Part shown: piece by piece, positions 1-8,046 of the stretch
Numbering within the stretch: the first letter of the stretch is position 1
How the letters are laid out: every line of letters starts with the position of its first letter
Source: Leptospira montravelensis
Lineage (GTDB): Bacteria > Spirochaetota > Leptospiria > Leptospirales > Leptospiraceae
Reading direction: 5' to 3'
DNA length: 64,000 nt
Assembly: GCF_004770045.1 (NCBI RefSeq)
Contig: NZ_RQFO01000017.1
Location: 806,001-870,000, forward strand
Program-made: the position numbers and the translations under genes
Notes under the pieces: generated by a model
The model's input: the letters and a program-made list of their open reading frames with translations, nothing else
Database searches by the model: none
What the model was told of the DNA's origin: nothing

Positions 1-323
1 ACTGCTGTATTTGCCAGTGCTGCCTGCGCCTCATTTAAACTAAGGGTGCAGTCCATGATGATGGTACCACCAAGAACTAAAGTATCTAACAGAATGAGTG
101 TCTTGTGAAACCAAGTGGGAGGATTTGATTTTCTTTCTAAAATATAAGCAACAGCACAATAAAAAGCCATTGTGCAAGTACCGATCATATGGATTAAAAA
201 CATCTTTGGTTGGAACTCGTCTTTTGCCCCTATCATGGCTAAAAAGAATAAAAGAACCAAACCGAATCTGATTCTATTGATGATGATTTTGCCTTGTTTC
301 CAAAGATCTGCGATCGTTAACAC
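1..323 (-). CDS. Methyl-accepting chemotaxis protein, N-terminal membrane part (cut by left edge)
   Basis: The minus strand is open from a GTG at 321-323 to the window edge (107 codons), with a good ribosome binding site (gaggg, 6 nt upstream). The product begins LTIADLWKQGKIIINRIR and continues into hydrophobic segments separated by PPTWFHK. This matches the first ~110 residues of the chemoreceptor at 12274-13836 nearly residue for residue ([25 protein letters not shown]), so the two are paralogues with the same multi-pass membrane sensor domain. The signalling half would lie outside the window. That it is a chemoreceptor is inferred from the paralogue; the coding frame itself is clear. A forward frame over 172-411 is its shadow. 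Confidence 0.8.
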   Translation of the reverse strand, partial: MLTIADLWKQGKIIINRIRFGLVLLFFLAMIGAKDEFQPKMFLIHMIGTCTMAFYCAVAYILERKSNPPTWFHKTLILLDTLVLGGTIIMDCTLSLNEAQAALANTA

Positions 324-619
324 TAAATACCCTCTATTGATTGAAATCACCAGATCGGCGATAGGGTCAATATTTTATTGTTCTTATTCACCGACGGATC
401 AAAATCTATAGATATGATCCTGTTGTTTCTATTTTTTATAAGAAATTCAGATTTTTTAAAGAGAATTTTGAATCTGTCTATTTGTTTTTATTCTTGAATA
501 GAAAATTTGGAACGAATCTAGAAAATTTTTTTTGTAGCTACATCCTTAATTTTTAAAATCAAAAACTAACAGAATTTTGCCGATGTTATTTTATTAGGAT
601 CGAAGTTTAGGAGAATTTT

Positions 620-1039
620 ATGTCTGCTGGTTATTCAGGAAAACCTCTGGTCGAAAAATTAGGGATCAAAGAAAGTATGATCCTCCACTTCATTAATCTT
701 CCCAACAAAGACTTTATCAAAACTTGGGGAACGTTTCCCAAAGAAGTTCAAATCCTCGACAAACCAAAAAAAGGTTTAGACATGATTCACTTTTTTACAA
801 CTTCGTCCGAAGAATACCGCAAAAAATTGCCAAAATTTATGGGTTTGATCAAACCTTCGGGAATGATTTGGATATCTTGGCCCAAAAAAACTGCAAAAAT
901 TCTTTCTGATATGAATGAAAATCTAATTAGAGATTTTGCTTTGGAACTAGGCCTTGTGGACATTAAAGTTTGTGCCGTAGATGAGATTTGGTCAGGATTA
1001 AAACTGGTAATTCGAAAAGAGAATCGTAATGCAAAATAA
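620..1039 (+). CDS. DUF3052 family protein
   Basis: A 139-residue soluble protein with no signal peptide or membrane segment. The start MSAGYSGKPLVEKLGIK, the central ISWPKK and the C-terminal half with LGLVDIKVCAVDEIWSGLK are the conserved blocks of DUF3052, and the length is usual for the family. The start has a strong ribosome binding site (taggag, 7 nt upstream). The family function is not established; members are small cytoplasmic proteins, and I assign no reaction. It stands alone between two chemoreceptor genes and is probably monocistronic. The 296 nt upstream are very AT-rich and should hold its promoter and that of the divergent chemoreceptor, but I could not pick a convincing -35/-10 pair. 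Confidence 0.85.
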   Translation: MSAGYSGKPLVEKLGIKESMILHFINLPNKDFIKTWGTFPKEVQILDKPKKGLDMIHFFTTSSEEYRKKLPKFMGLIKPSGMIWISWPKKTAKILSDMNENLIRDFALELGLVDIKVCAVDEIWSGLKLVIRKENRNAK

Positions 1040-1050
1040 AAACAAATTAA

Positions 1051-1200
1051 ATTTATGCTAGGTTACCTAATTTCAAATTTCTTAGTAAGTGCACTTTAGC
1101 CGGGATTGCACCTTCAGACAAACAAAAAGAAATATTCCTCTATAACGTATTACCCGCAAAAGAACAGAGAGAATATAGAAATACTGACTACGTTGGTTAG
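1051..1200 (+). pseudogene. Possible remnant of a decayed gene (49 open codons, no start)
   Basis: After a TAA at 1048 the frame stays open to a TAG at 1198-1200 but has no ATG, GTG or TTG. The deduced peptide is protein-like (it includes APSDKQKEIFLYNV and AKEQREYRNTDY), with a charged, amphipathic C-terminal half. It may be the C-terminal stub of a lost gene. I do not recognise the family, and chance is possible at this length. Confidence 0.2.
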
Positions 1201-1228
1201 TCTAGTTCGATAAACCTTAATTGTTAGT

Positions 1229-1240
1229 ATTCGTACGAAT
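1229..1240. promoter_or_regulatory. 12-bp perfect palindrome upstream of a chemoreceptor
   Basis: attcgtacgaat is a perfect palindrome about 90 nt before the chemoreceptor start at 1331. A consensus -35 hexamer (ttgaca, 1267-1272) lies between them, but no -10 at normal spacing follows. It could be an operator; no regulator family is suggested by the sequence. Confidence 0.2.
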
Positions 1241-1330
1241 CGTCCGAAAAGTTTTTAATATGTGATTTGACAAATTCAAACCAACACTCATGACTTATGA
1301 TTCTATTTGTTTTTTCTTGGGATTGGTAAA

Positions 1331-3322
1331 ATGAAATTGAATAACCTAAAGACAGTAATCGTCGCTCTGAGTGTTGCCGTAATTATGGTGTTAACCATCG
1401 GGATCTCCTCCTTCGCTTACTTCATAGGCAAAACCTATATTGTGAATGCATATATAGGCGAAATGAAAAACGTTGCCAGAATCTCAGGAAGGCAGATTCA
1501 GAATTTTTTTGATAATCAATTTCTACTAGCAGAGTTGAATGCTACTAACCCCGAATTTGCGGAACGTTGTATCAAAAAGGATCGTAAATACCTAGACCCA
1601 CTTCTTGCCAATTTAAGTCAAAAATTTGGAATTTACGAAAATGTTTTTGTATCCACTGCAGAAGAAAACCCGATGGTTTTTTCCGATGCAACCGGTAAGG
1701 CCATTGGATTTCGCTGGGGAAACACAGGTTTTGATGAAAATATCAAAGCCGTACTAAAGGGAAAACCTCTTCTCAGTAAGGTGGCAAAATCTCCTGTCAC
1801 ACAAGAACCCGTTGCCGTTCTCACTATGCCTGTATTCCAAGGGAATCAAGTGGTTGCGATCTTTGCCTTTGCGATTTCTTTGAATCATCTTACCGATGAA
1901 GTAGTAAAAGATGTCAAAATTGGAAAGGAAGGTTTTATAGCGATTACAGATAAGGAAGGCCAAGTCATTGGACATCCTGACAAATCGTTAATCTTAAAGT
2001 TAGATCTACAAAAACTCGATTGGGGAAAAAAGTTACTCACCATAAAATCTGAAGAACATATGGAGTATTTTTTCGGTAAGGAAAAAATTGCAACTGTGTT
2101 TGATATTGAACAATATAATATTCGTTTGGCGACAATTGCATCCCAAGGTGAAATTTTAGCAGTTGTTCATGATATGTTGTTTAAAATTGGAATCTTTTCT
2201 ATTGTTATTTTAGTAATATCGATTTTTGCACTTTCCAAACTCATCACAAAAAGACTAAAACCAATTTCCAGCCTTAGAGATTTATTTAAAAAGATGTCAT
2301 CAGGCGATCTAAGCCAATCCTTAAAAATCACCCATAGTGATGAAATTGGTGAGTTAAGTAGTGATACAAATTCATTTTTAGTTAGCCTTCGCAAAATTAT
2401 TTCAGAGATTCAATTTATATCACAAGAACTTGCTTCTAGTGCAGGCGAACTTTCTTCTAGTGCCGATAGTTTTTCAGGAGGTGCCCAAGCAACAGCCGCT
2501 TCCACCGAAGAGATGTCTGCAACAGTTGAAGAAATGTCTGCGAGTATGGAAAACATTACCGGTTCGATTGATATCCAACACAATAATATTTCTCAGTTCC
2601 AAGTGAAAATCCAAGAGTTAGCAAATAGCGTCAAACAAGTAGCAGACGAAATCAATCATACCATGAACCAAATGAAGTCTATCTCTAACCAAGCGAAAGA
2701 AGGAGAACAGTCACTCACCGGTATGAATGATATGATCAGTAACATCCTCAAATCATCAGATGAGATGAAAGCGATCATTGCCATCATCAATGAAATTTCT
2801 GACCAAACACAACTTTTGGCTCTTAATGCTGCGATTGAAGCAGCTCGTGCGGGAGATGCGGGAAGAGGATTTGCTGTTGTTGCTGAAGAAATTTCTAAAC
2901 TATCCATTCGGACAGCATCATCGATCAAATCCATTTCAGAGATGATAGGCAAAAACGCAAAGGAGTTGGATGGCGGTGCCAAAAGCATCCAATCCTCCAC
3001 TTCCCTCATCCAAGAAATAATTAAAAATATCAATGGTGTATCGCAGGCAATGGATTCTCTTTATTCGATTATGGGTTCCCAAGCCCGAATCAACCAATCG
3101 GTTTTGGAAAACTCAGGAGTGGTCAAAGGGGAATCAGACCAAATTAAGGTTGCTGCGGATGAACAAAGGGGAGCGGTGCAGGAAATTACGGATGTCATCA
3201 CCCAGATCAATGAACATACCATTAACACAGCCGCAGGGGCAGAAGAAATGTCTTCGTCTGCCAAAAATCTTTCTAATACGGCAGATAAGCTAAAGGGAAT
3301 CTGCGACCAATTCCAATTATAA
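1331..3322 (+). CDS. Methyl-accepting chemotaxis protein with periplasmic Cache sensor
   Basis: Inner-membrane chemoreceptor, 663 residues from the ATG at 1331; a TTG at 1307 would add eight residues, but the ATG sits directly before a normal signal anchor. Order: TM1 (about 8-33), a ~250-residue periplasmic region of Cache type, TM2 (about 285-307), a HAMP linker, then a long coiled-coil signalling domain with the hairpin tip ([20 protein letters not shown]) that binds CheA/CheW. The repeated Ala/Ser/Glu-rich segments around [13 protein letters not shown] and [10 protein letters not shown] look like methylation helices. It should sense an extracellular small molecule and control the flagellar motor through CheA. 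The ligand cannot be told. It is monocistronic and followed by a structured GC-rich element. Confidence 0.93.
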   Translation: MKLNNLKTVIVALSVAVIMVLTIGISSFAYFIGKTYIVNAYIGEMKNVARISGRQIQNFFDNQFLLAELNATNPEFAERCIKKDRKYLDPLLANLSQKFGIYENVFVSTAEENPMVFSDATGKAIGFRWGNTGFDENIKAVLKGKPLLSKVAKSPVTQEPVAVLTMPVFQGNQVVAIFAFAISLNHLTDEVVKDVKIGKEGFIAITDKEGQVIGHPDKSLILKLDLQKLDWGKKLLTIKSEEHMEYFFGKEKIATVFDIEQYNIRLATIASQGEILAVVHDMLFKIGIFSIVILVISIFALSKLITKRLKPISSLRDLFKKMSSGDLSQSLKITHSDEIGELSSDTNSFLVSLRKIISEIQFISQELASSAGELSSSADSFSGGAQATAASTEEMSATVEEMSASMENITGSIDIQHNNISQFQVKIQELANSVKQVADEINHTMNQMKSISNQAKEGEQSLTGMNDMISNILKSSDEMKAIIAIINEISDQTQLLALNAAIEAARAGDAGRGFAVVAEEISKLSIRTASSIKSISEMIGKNAKELDGGAKSIQSSTSLIQEIIKNINGVSQAMDSLYSIMGSQARINQSVLENSGVVKGESDQIKVAADEQRGAVQEITDVITQINEHTINTAAGAEEMSSSAKNLSNTADKLKGICDQFQL

Positions 3323-3346
3323 CCTTTAGTTCTTAGTTGTCTTAAG

Positions 3347-3432
3347 CGGAAGGGATCGTAGCGGAAATCCTTTCGCCTAAGCGAAAGATTGCAGCGTAGA
3401 GCCCGGTCCGCACGAACGTGCGGATCCGCCCC
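3347..3432. repeat. GC-rich multi-hairpin intergenic element
   Basis: A compact block much richer in GC than its surroundings and able to fold into consecutive hairpins: agggat (3351) with atcct (3367-3371); ctttcgc/gcgaaag (3370-3387, loop ctaa); tccgcac/gtgcgga (3407-3424, loop gaac), extended by a G-C and a G-U pair. The phrases ggatcgtagcgg and gcagcgtagagcccgg resemble recurrent, structured intergenic repeats I associate with several bacterial phyla, but I see only one copy here. No U-run follows, so it is not a simple terminator. Alternatives are a mobile palindromic repeat or a small RNA. The rest of 3323-3584 is AT-rich and shows nothing else. Confidence 0.45.
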
Positions 3433-3584
3433 CCAAATCTTCTTACCAATCCTCGAAAGAAACCAAATGGATTCACAAATTGGCTCGATTCCATTCGTGA
3501 TGATCTTGTAATAAAACTCTAGTCTCATTGTTACAAACCTCGTTTTTGTTAAAAAAAAGTACAAAAAGTACGCCCCAAGGTCCC

Positions 3585-3709
3585 CTGTAACCAAATCGTA
3601 ACAATTCTGTCATCCAATCCCAACAGTACTTCAATACGTTTGTAACTAGACTGAAACATTGAATCGGATGCGTTTCATCCGTTTGTAATAAATCCAAATC
3701 AGTCGTAAC
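3585..3709 (+). promoter_or_regulatory. Pho-box-like array of heptamers upstream of the porin
   Basis: Three heptamers occur at exact 11-bp steps: ctgtaac (3585), tcgtaac (3596) and ctgtcat (3607). Two more pairs have the same 11-bp step: ttgtaac (3640)/ctgaaac (3651) and gtttcat (3672)/ttgtaat (3683). A further tcgtaac lies at 3703. Seven-base direct repeats with 4-bp AT-rich spacers, including the word ctgtcat, are the hallmark of enterobacterial PhoB boxes. The gene that follows resembles OprO/OprP-type porins, so phosphate-starvation control is a reasonable inference. Whether this organism's PhoB uses the same site is unknown to me. Confidence 0.4.
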
Positions 3710-3717
3710 CAAAACGA

Positions 3718-5418
3718 ATGAAGACTATTTCAAAAGCAATTTTGGCACTCTTACTCTTAGTAAAGGCAGTTTCTGCAGAATCAGAACCTGCACAAACCAA
3801 AGAAGTGGGTCAGGTGGGAACAAACCCAACGGAAGCCAGAGAACATAAAAAAGAAGCAAAAGAACCACAAGCGAAAGTATATCGAGATCTTTATGAAGAT
3901 ACGGAATCAGGCCAAATTTTTACAAAACCAGGTGCCAACCGAGTGAAGGTGGAGTACAACCGCCCCCTTTCTGGAAATACAACCACCCTTCCTGATGCTT
4001 TTGCGCATAGGCCTGATGATACTGCCAAAGAAAAATTAACGATTACCGGTAGGATGCAATTTCGCGGAGTTTCTGGATCACAAGACTCGCTTTTTAATAA
4101 CGGACATCGCGATTTTAATACTGTGGATTGGAACTTCCGAAGGTTACGATTGGGAGCTCAATATGAAAACGATTGGTGGGGTGCAAACATCCAACTTCGT
4201 TTAGAAAACATGTTGAACAGGCCAGATGTCGTTCAAACCACTAGCACTTTAAATTATTTGGATGCAAATGGAAAACCAGCTACTACTAGTTATGTGACAA
4301 ATACTAAAATGAAAGACAATCGTGGTTACATTCACGAAGCCTTTGCTTATGCTAAAATTCCTTATGGTGGAATGCGATTTGTGTTTGGACAATTGCCAAC
4401 ACAATTTAGTAGAGAGTATTTACAATCATCTGCAAATTTTGTGACATTAGAACGCAGTATGATTGTGAATGCGATTCCTCAGTTCGATAACGGTGTGATG
4501 CTCCAAGCAACTCCACTTAAAGAAATTGATCATAAATGGGAAAGATACCTTCAACTATCACTAATGGTTGGTAATGGAAAAGGTGGTGGCGGAGATTACG
4601 GAACAGGAAGAAGGCAAGATCTAACTTCCGCTAATCGATATGGCGCAGTGAACACTTCCCCTATTTACTATGCACGAGCACAAGTAAATGTGTTTGGCGG
4701 ACTCAAACGAGAGTCTGATGGAAAGATGGTGAATTGGCAAGAAGGAGAAGAAATTTTCCAACGTGAATTAAAATGGTCTGTGGGTGCAGGTTACGTACAA
4801 ACACAGAATTTAATCACACCAGCACTTTATGTTCCCGAATACACACCAGGAACCACAAGTGGAATCCAATTGTTAACAGCACAAGGTTCCAACCCAGATC
4901 GCGGAAGTTTAGATGCGAATGGATATCCTAATTTTTTAGTGCAAAACTCTATACCTACTTTGGGCCGACCTAAGATGGGACTGATTGGTCATACCTATGA
5001 TAGCACTTTCACTTATAAAGGTTTTTATCTATCAGGCGCCTATACTAAGTTTGGTGGTTCCGCGTCCAATGATTTATTTGGATATCATGGAACGATTGGA
5101 TACAATATTCCCATTTTTGATAAATACTACATTATGCCAGTTTTGAAATACGAATTCATCCAAGGTGATTTTAACCGAAATGGAAGGATCGATCCAACCG
5201 ACTCATTACGAGTGTATTGGGCTGGTTTGAATTTGTTCGGGGACAAACATCATTTTAAAGCCCAATTGTATTACCAAGTCCTTGGCAATCAGTTTGATGT
5301 GAATCCGACCACGGGAAATGCAATGCCGATTGATGACAGAAGAGTTTACCTACAATTACAGGCAAACTTTTGGACCGGAGTTGTTTCTCCTGAAGCTTAC
5401 AGTTATAGACCAAACTAA
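3718..5418 (+). CDS. Outer-membrane porin, phosphate-selective (OprO/OprP) type
   Basis: 566 residues with a clear signal peptide (MKTISKAILALLLLVKAVSA, cleaved before ES), then a Lys/Glu-rich linker of about 60 residues and a long beta-barrel region with alternating aromatic/polar strands (for example VDWNFRRLRLGAQYENDWWG). The sequence GQLPTQFSREYLQSS and the RVYLQLQANFWTG near the C terminus are typical of the Porin_O/P superfamily. It would form a trimeric anion channel in the outer membrane. The Pho-like array upstream favours phosphate; polyphosphate or another anion is possible. The start is fixed by the signal peptide although no ribosome binding site is visible before it. A lipoprotein gene follows after 12 nt and is probably co-transcribed. 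Confidence 0.75.
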   Translation: MKTISKAILALLLLVKAVSAESEPAQTKEVGQVGTNPTEAREHKKEAKEPQAKVYRDLYEDTESGQIFTKPGANRVKVEYNRPLSGNTTTLPDAFAHRPDDTAKEKLTITGRMQFRGVSGSQDSLFNNGHRDFNTVDWNFRRLRLGAQYENDWWGANIQLRLENMLNRPDVVQTTSTLNYLDANGKPATTSYVTNTKMKDNRGYIHEAFAYAKIPYGGMRFVFGQLPTQFSREYLQSSANFVTLERSMIVNAIPQFDNGVMLQATPLKEIDHKWERYLQLSLMVGNGKGGGGDYGTGRRQDLTSANRYGAVNTSPIYYARAQVNVFGGLKRESDGKMVNWQEGEEIFQRELKWSVGAGYVQTQNLITPALYVPEYTPGTTSGIQLLTAQGSNPDRGSLDANGYPNFLVQNSIPTLGRPKMGLIGHTYDSTFTYKGFYLSGAYTKFGGSASNDLFGYHGTIGYNIPIFDKYYIMPVLKYEFIQGDFNRNGRIDPTDSLRVYWAGLNLFGDKHHFKAQLYYQVLGNQFDVNPTTGNAMPIDDRRVYLQLQANFWTGVVSPEAYSYRPN

Positions 5419-5430
5419 AAGGACCTTTAT

Positions 5431-5904
5431 ATGAAATTAAATCTAATGAATCGATTGTTGTTTATGGTCTTTGTTTTGTTTTTACTTGGCAATTGCCAAT
5501 CCAAAGAACAGAATCGGGATGAAATTTCCTCACTTGTGATTAACAATTTATTAAACAATGTGCCGGATCGAAATAAATCTTTAGTGGTAATGGAAGTGGC
5601 CGACCTGGGTGGCTCTTATACTGGAACTTGTTATGATACATTCCAACTCAACGGCGGAAATATTGGTTCCACAGCTTACTTCAACACTCCTCCTGGTGGT
5701 GCTGGTGGCACCCTAAACACGGATGTAAAAAAGTATGCTGTATCAACTTCCTCTTGTTCCGATTTAGGATTTGCCAGTGGCACTAATTTTGGTTCTACAT
5801 CACAAAGACCAAATCCCAATGATTTGTTTACTTTTAAAATGTTTACTTGTGATCCGAATAACAACCCTTGTGCGAAATCGGCGATCAAAGCAGCAGGATT
5901 TTAA
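5431..5904 (+). CDS. Putative small lipoprotein
   Basis: 157 residues. A basic/hydrophobic N terminus ends in the lipobox LLGNC, which puts the lipidated cysteine at residue 22. The mature part is small, Gly/Ser/Asn-rich and has four further cysteines (TGTCYD, SSCSDL, FTCDPN, NPCAKS), which could form two disulfides in the periplasm or at the surface. I do not recognise a family beyond the small cysteine-containing lipoproteins common in spirochaetes. It has a good ribosome binding site (aaagga, 7 nt upstream), lies 12 nt after the porin gene and ends 41 nt before a strong hairpin, so the porin and lipoprotein probably form one operon. A role as porin accessory is inference only. Confidence 0.7.
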   Translation: MKLNLMNRLLFMVFVLFLLGNCQSKEQNRDEISSLVINNLLNNVPDRNKSLVVMEVADLGGSYTGTCYDTFQLNGGNIGSTAYFNTPPGGAGGTLNTDVKKYAVSTSSCSDLGFASGTNFGSTSQRPNPNDLFTFKMFTCDPNNNPCAKSAIKAAGF

Positions 5905-5945
5905 ACGAAACTCATCAAATCTCTAAAACTAACATCAAATTTCTT

Positions 5946-5985
5946 TTCACGAAAGGATAAAATCACTATCCTTTTGTGAATTTTG
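5946..5985 (+). terminator. Intrinsic terminator after the porin-lipoprotein operon
   Basis: A 14-bp stem (5946-5959 with 5967-5980, one G-U pair) closes a 7-nt loop and is followed by ttttg. It sits 41 nt after the lipoprotein stop. Its U-tract is short but the stem is long. The remaining sequence to 6185 is AT-rich leader for the next operon. Confidence 0.65.
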
Positions 5986-6185
5986 TAAGGATCTTAACTT
6001 CATTTAGAATTTGTTCTGTATGGAAAAGAAGTTAGTGTTCAGAAATAACTTAACTCTCACTTTCCTTCCCCTAAAAAAAAGATAGAATTGGATCTTCCAT
6101 AGAAGAAGATATCGTCTTGCGAACGTAATAAATTTTAACGTGCGTTCTTTATTGGATCTATTTAATTCTATAGGAATGAATCAGA

Positions 6186-7079
6186 ATGAATTATAATAAC
6201 GACTACCAAATCGTTTTAGGCCTTGTTTTGGCGCTTATGATCTTCGGGGTTGCTTTGGAACTTAGGTTCATAGCTTTTAAAGCAGTGTTACAACGTCCGA
6301 TCTCTGCCTTAGCTGGCCTCATTGGACAAACCGTTTTTTTACCTTGGATCACTCTACTGATTACACTCCTACTCGATTTGCCCGCAGGGATTGAGTTAGG
6401 TATGTTGTTAGTAGCAGCAAGTCCTGGAGGAAATTTATCCAATATCATTACTCATTTGGCTCGCGGAAATACCGCACTTTCAGTGAGTATGACTGCTGTT
6501 TCCAGTGCATTCGCCATTATAACTTTACCACTTAACTTTACGATTACGGCAAATTTGAATCCTGTTACACAGGCCCTGATCTCTGGAACAGGAGAACTTC
6601 ATATTGATAGTATTGCCATCATCAAAGGATTATTGATTTTACTTTTATTTCCTTTAACTCTTGGAATGTTAATTGGAAATTATGCAACGGGAACCGCTCA
6701 TAAAATCACTCCCTTTTTCAAAAGGGTTTCTTCCTTTGCTTTTCTTGTGTTTATCCTTGTAGCTGTTGGCGGAAACTGGAAAGTGTTTTTAGACAATATG
6801 GGATTTATTTTTCTAATTGTTGTCCTTCATAATTTAGTAGCCCTAACCATTGGAAATCTAATCGCTAGAGTATTTCGACAAGACCCTTCCAACCGCCGCG
6901 CCATTACGATTGAAGTAGGCATGCAAAACTCAGGTCTTGCCCTGGGACTTATATTAACACAATTCCAAGCAGAACCAAACATGGCTTTGGTGGCAGCATT
7001 TTGGGGAATTTGGCATATTGTTTCGGGACTTTTGTTAGTATTGTATTGGCGTAAATTTTCACCTATCGAAGGAAAATAG
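6186..7079 (+). CDS. BASS-family (bile acid:sodium symporter-like) transporter
   Basis: 297 residues, almost entirely hydrophobic, with about nine to ten membrane segments. The phrase ASPGGNLSNIITHLARGNTALSVS, read across residues ~80-105, is the conserved unwound-helix region of the BASS/SBF fold, and EVGMQNSGLALGL is the second conserved region; both contribute to Na+ and substrate binding. BASS proteins import organic anions such as bile acids, sterol sulfates and keto acids with sodium. It heads a four-gene forward unit (gaps or overlaps of no more than 11 nt). A distant paralogue lies at 19510-20391 inside the convergent operon, suggesting both units handle related organic acids. Confidence 0.88.
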   Translation: MNYNNDYQIVLGLVLALMIFGVALELRFIAFKAVLQRPISALAGLIGQTVFLPWITLLITLLLDLPAGIELGMLLVAASPGGNLSNIITHLARGNTALSVSMTAVSSAFAIITLPLNFTITANLNPVTQALISGTGELHIDSIAIIKGLLILLLFPLTLGMLIGNYATGTAHKITPFFKRVSSFAFLVFILVAVGGNWKVFLDNMGFIFLIVVLHNLVALTIGNLIARVFRQDPSNRRAITIEVGMQNSGLALGLILTQFQAEPNMALVAAFWGIWHIVSGLLLVLYWRKFSPIEGK

Positions 7080-7080
7080 C

Positions 7081-8046
7081 TTGAGAGTATTGATTACAGG
7101 AGGTGCCGGATACATCGGTACCTCGCTCATCCAACATATATCTAAATCCTATCCAAATTGGAAAATTTTTTCAACAGATATAAAACCTTTTAATGGTTTA
7201 GAAAATTTTTCGAATGTCGAATTTCAAATTTTAGACATCACGAAGAAAGAAGAAGTGATTTCACTGATTCAAAAATGGAAACCTAATTCTATAGTGCATT
7301 TGGCTTCCATTTTAAATCCTCCACCAGGAATGAGTGAAGAAATCCAACACAAAATTGATGTAGAAGGCACAAGGAATGTGTTAGATGGTGCAGTCCTTTC
7401 GCAAACTGAACAAGTAATCATTACTAGTTCTGGGGCCGCTTATGGTTATCACAAAGACAATAAAGATTGGATCGAGGAAACAGATCCCATCCGAGGACAT
7501 TCTGCCTTTGTTTATTCTAGGCATAAAAAGGAAGTAGAAGAACTTCTTGTTAGTTATCGCAACCAACATCCTGAATTAAAACAACTAATCTTAAGACCCG
7601 GAACCATCTTAGGAGCTACCGTCAATAACCTAATTACCGATATGTTTCGAAAACCATTTGTTATGGGTGTTTTCGGACATCTAAGTCCTTTTGTTTTTAT
7701 TTGGGATGAAGATGTCATACAAATCATCATAAAAGGTATATTGGAAAAAAAAGAAGGACAGTTTAATCTCGCTGGCGATGGGGCTATGACTCTAAAAGAA
7801 ATTAGTTCTATGATTAAAAAACCTTATTTGCCAATTCCTGCGTTTTTATTACAGTCGGTGCTTTTTATATTGCGAATGTTCCGCCTAACACAATACGGAC
7901 CTGATCAAATTGATTTTTTAAGATATAGGCCTGTTTTATCCAACAAAAAACTAAAAACAGAATTTGGATACACACCAAATTTCACTTCCAAAGAAACATT
8001 CATTCAATATTTACAAGCCAAAGGAGTTCCTTACCATGAACGTTAA
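7081..8046 (+). CDS. NAD-dependent epimerase/dehydratase (extended SDR)
   Basis: 321 residues from a TTG at 7081, which lies one base after the preceding stop and 9 nt after an aagg site. The Rossmann motif GGAGYIG (residues ~7-13), an internal HLASIL and the catalytic pair YSRHK identify the extended short-chain dehydrogenase family (sugar epimerases, 3-beta-hydroxysteroid dehydrogenases and relatives). It should be cytoplasmic and NAD(P)-dependent. The C-terminal part holds a hydrophobic stretch (PAFLLQSVLFILRM), as in the steroid-dehydrogenase-like branch. Its substrate cannot be read from the sequence; its setting between BASS and MFS carriers and near a second member (17422-18384) points to a small hydrophobic or sugar-linked compound. 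Confidence 0.8.
   Translation: MRVLITGGAGYIGTSLIQHISKSYPNWKIFSTDIKPFNGLENFSNVEFQILDITKKEEVISLIQKWKPNSIVHLASILNPPPGMSEEIQHKIDVEGTRNVLDGAVLSQTEQVIITSSGAAYGYHKDNKDWIEETDPIRGHSAFVYSRHKKEVEELLVSYRNQHPELKQLILRPGTILGATVNNLITDMFRKPFVMGVFGHLSPFVFIWDEDVIQIIIKGILEKKEGQFNLAGDGAMTLKEISSMIKKPYLPIPAFLLQSVLFILRMFRLTQYGPDQIDFLRYRPVLSNKKLKTEFGYTPNFTSKETFIQYLQAKGVPYHER

Noticed and set aside
172..411. Forward 79-codon open frame at the left edge
   Set aside because: It is antisense to the clearly coding chemoreceptor start on the minus strand and has no protein-like features.
1267..1301. ttgaca ... tatgat as a promoter for the chemoreceptor gene
   Set aside because: Spacing is 23 nt, too long for a sigma-70 promoter, and no better -10 lies at 16-18 nt.
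3061..3712. Minus-strand open frames over the end of the chemoreceptor gene and the GC-rich element
   Set aside because: They run antisense to a strong coding region and through hairpins, with no recognisable domain.
6121..6147. Inverted-looking gaacg...cgttc with internal aacgt repeats before the first BASS gene
   Set aside because: Arms are only 5 bp and the internal repeats are direct, not inverted; likely chance in an AT-rich leader.
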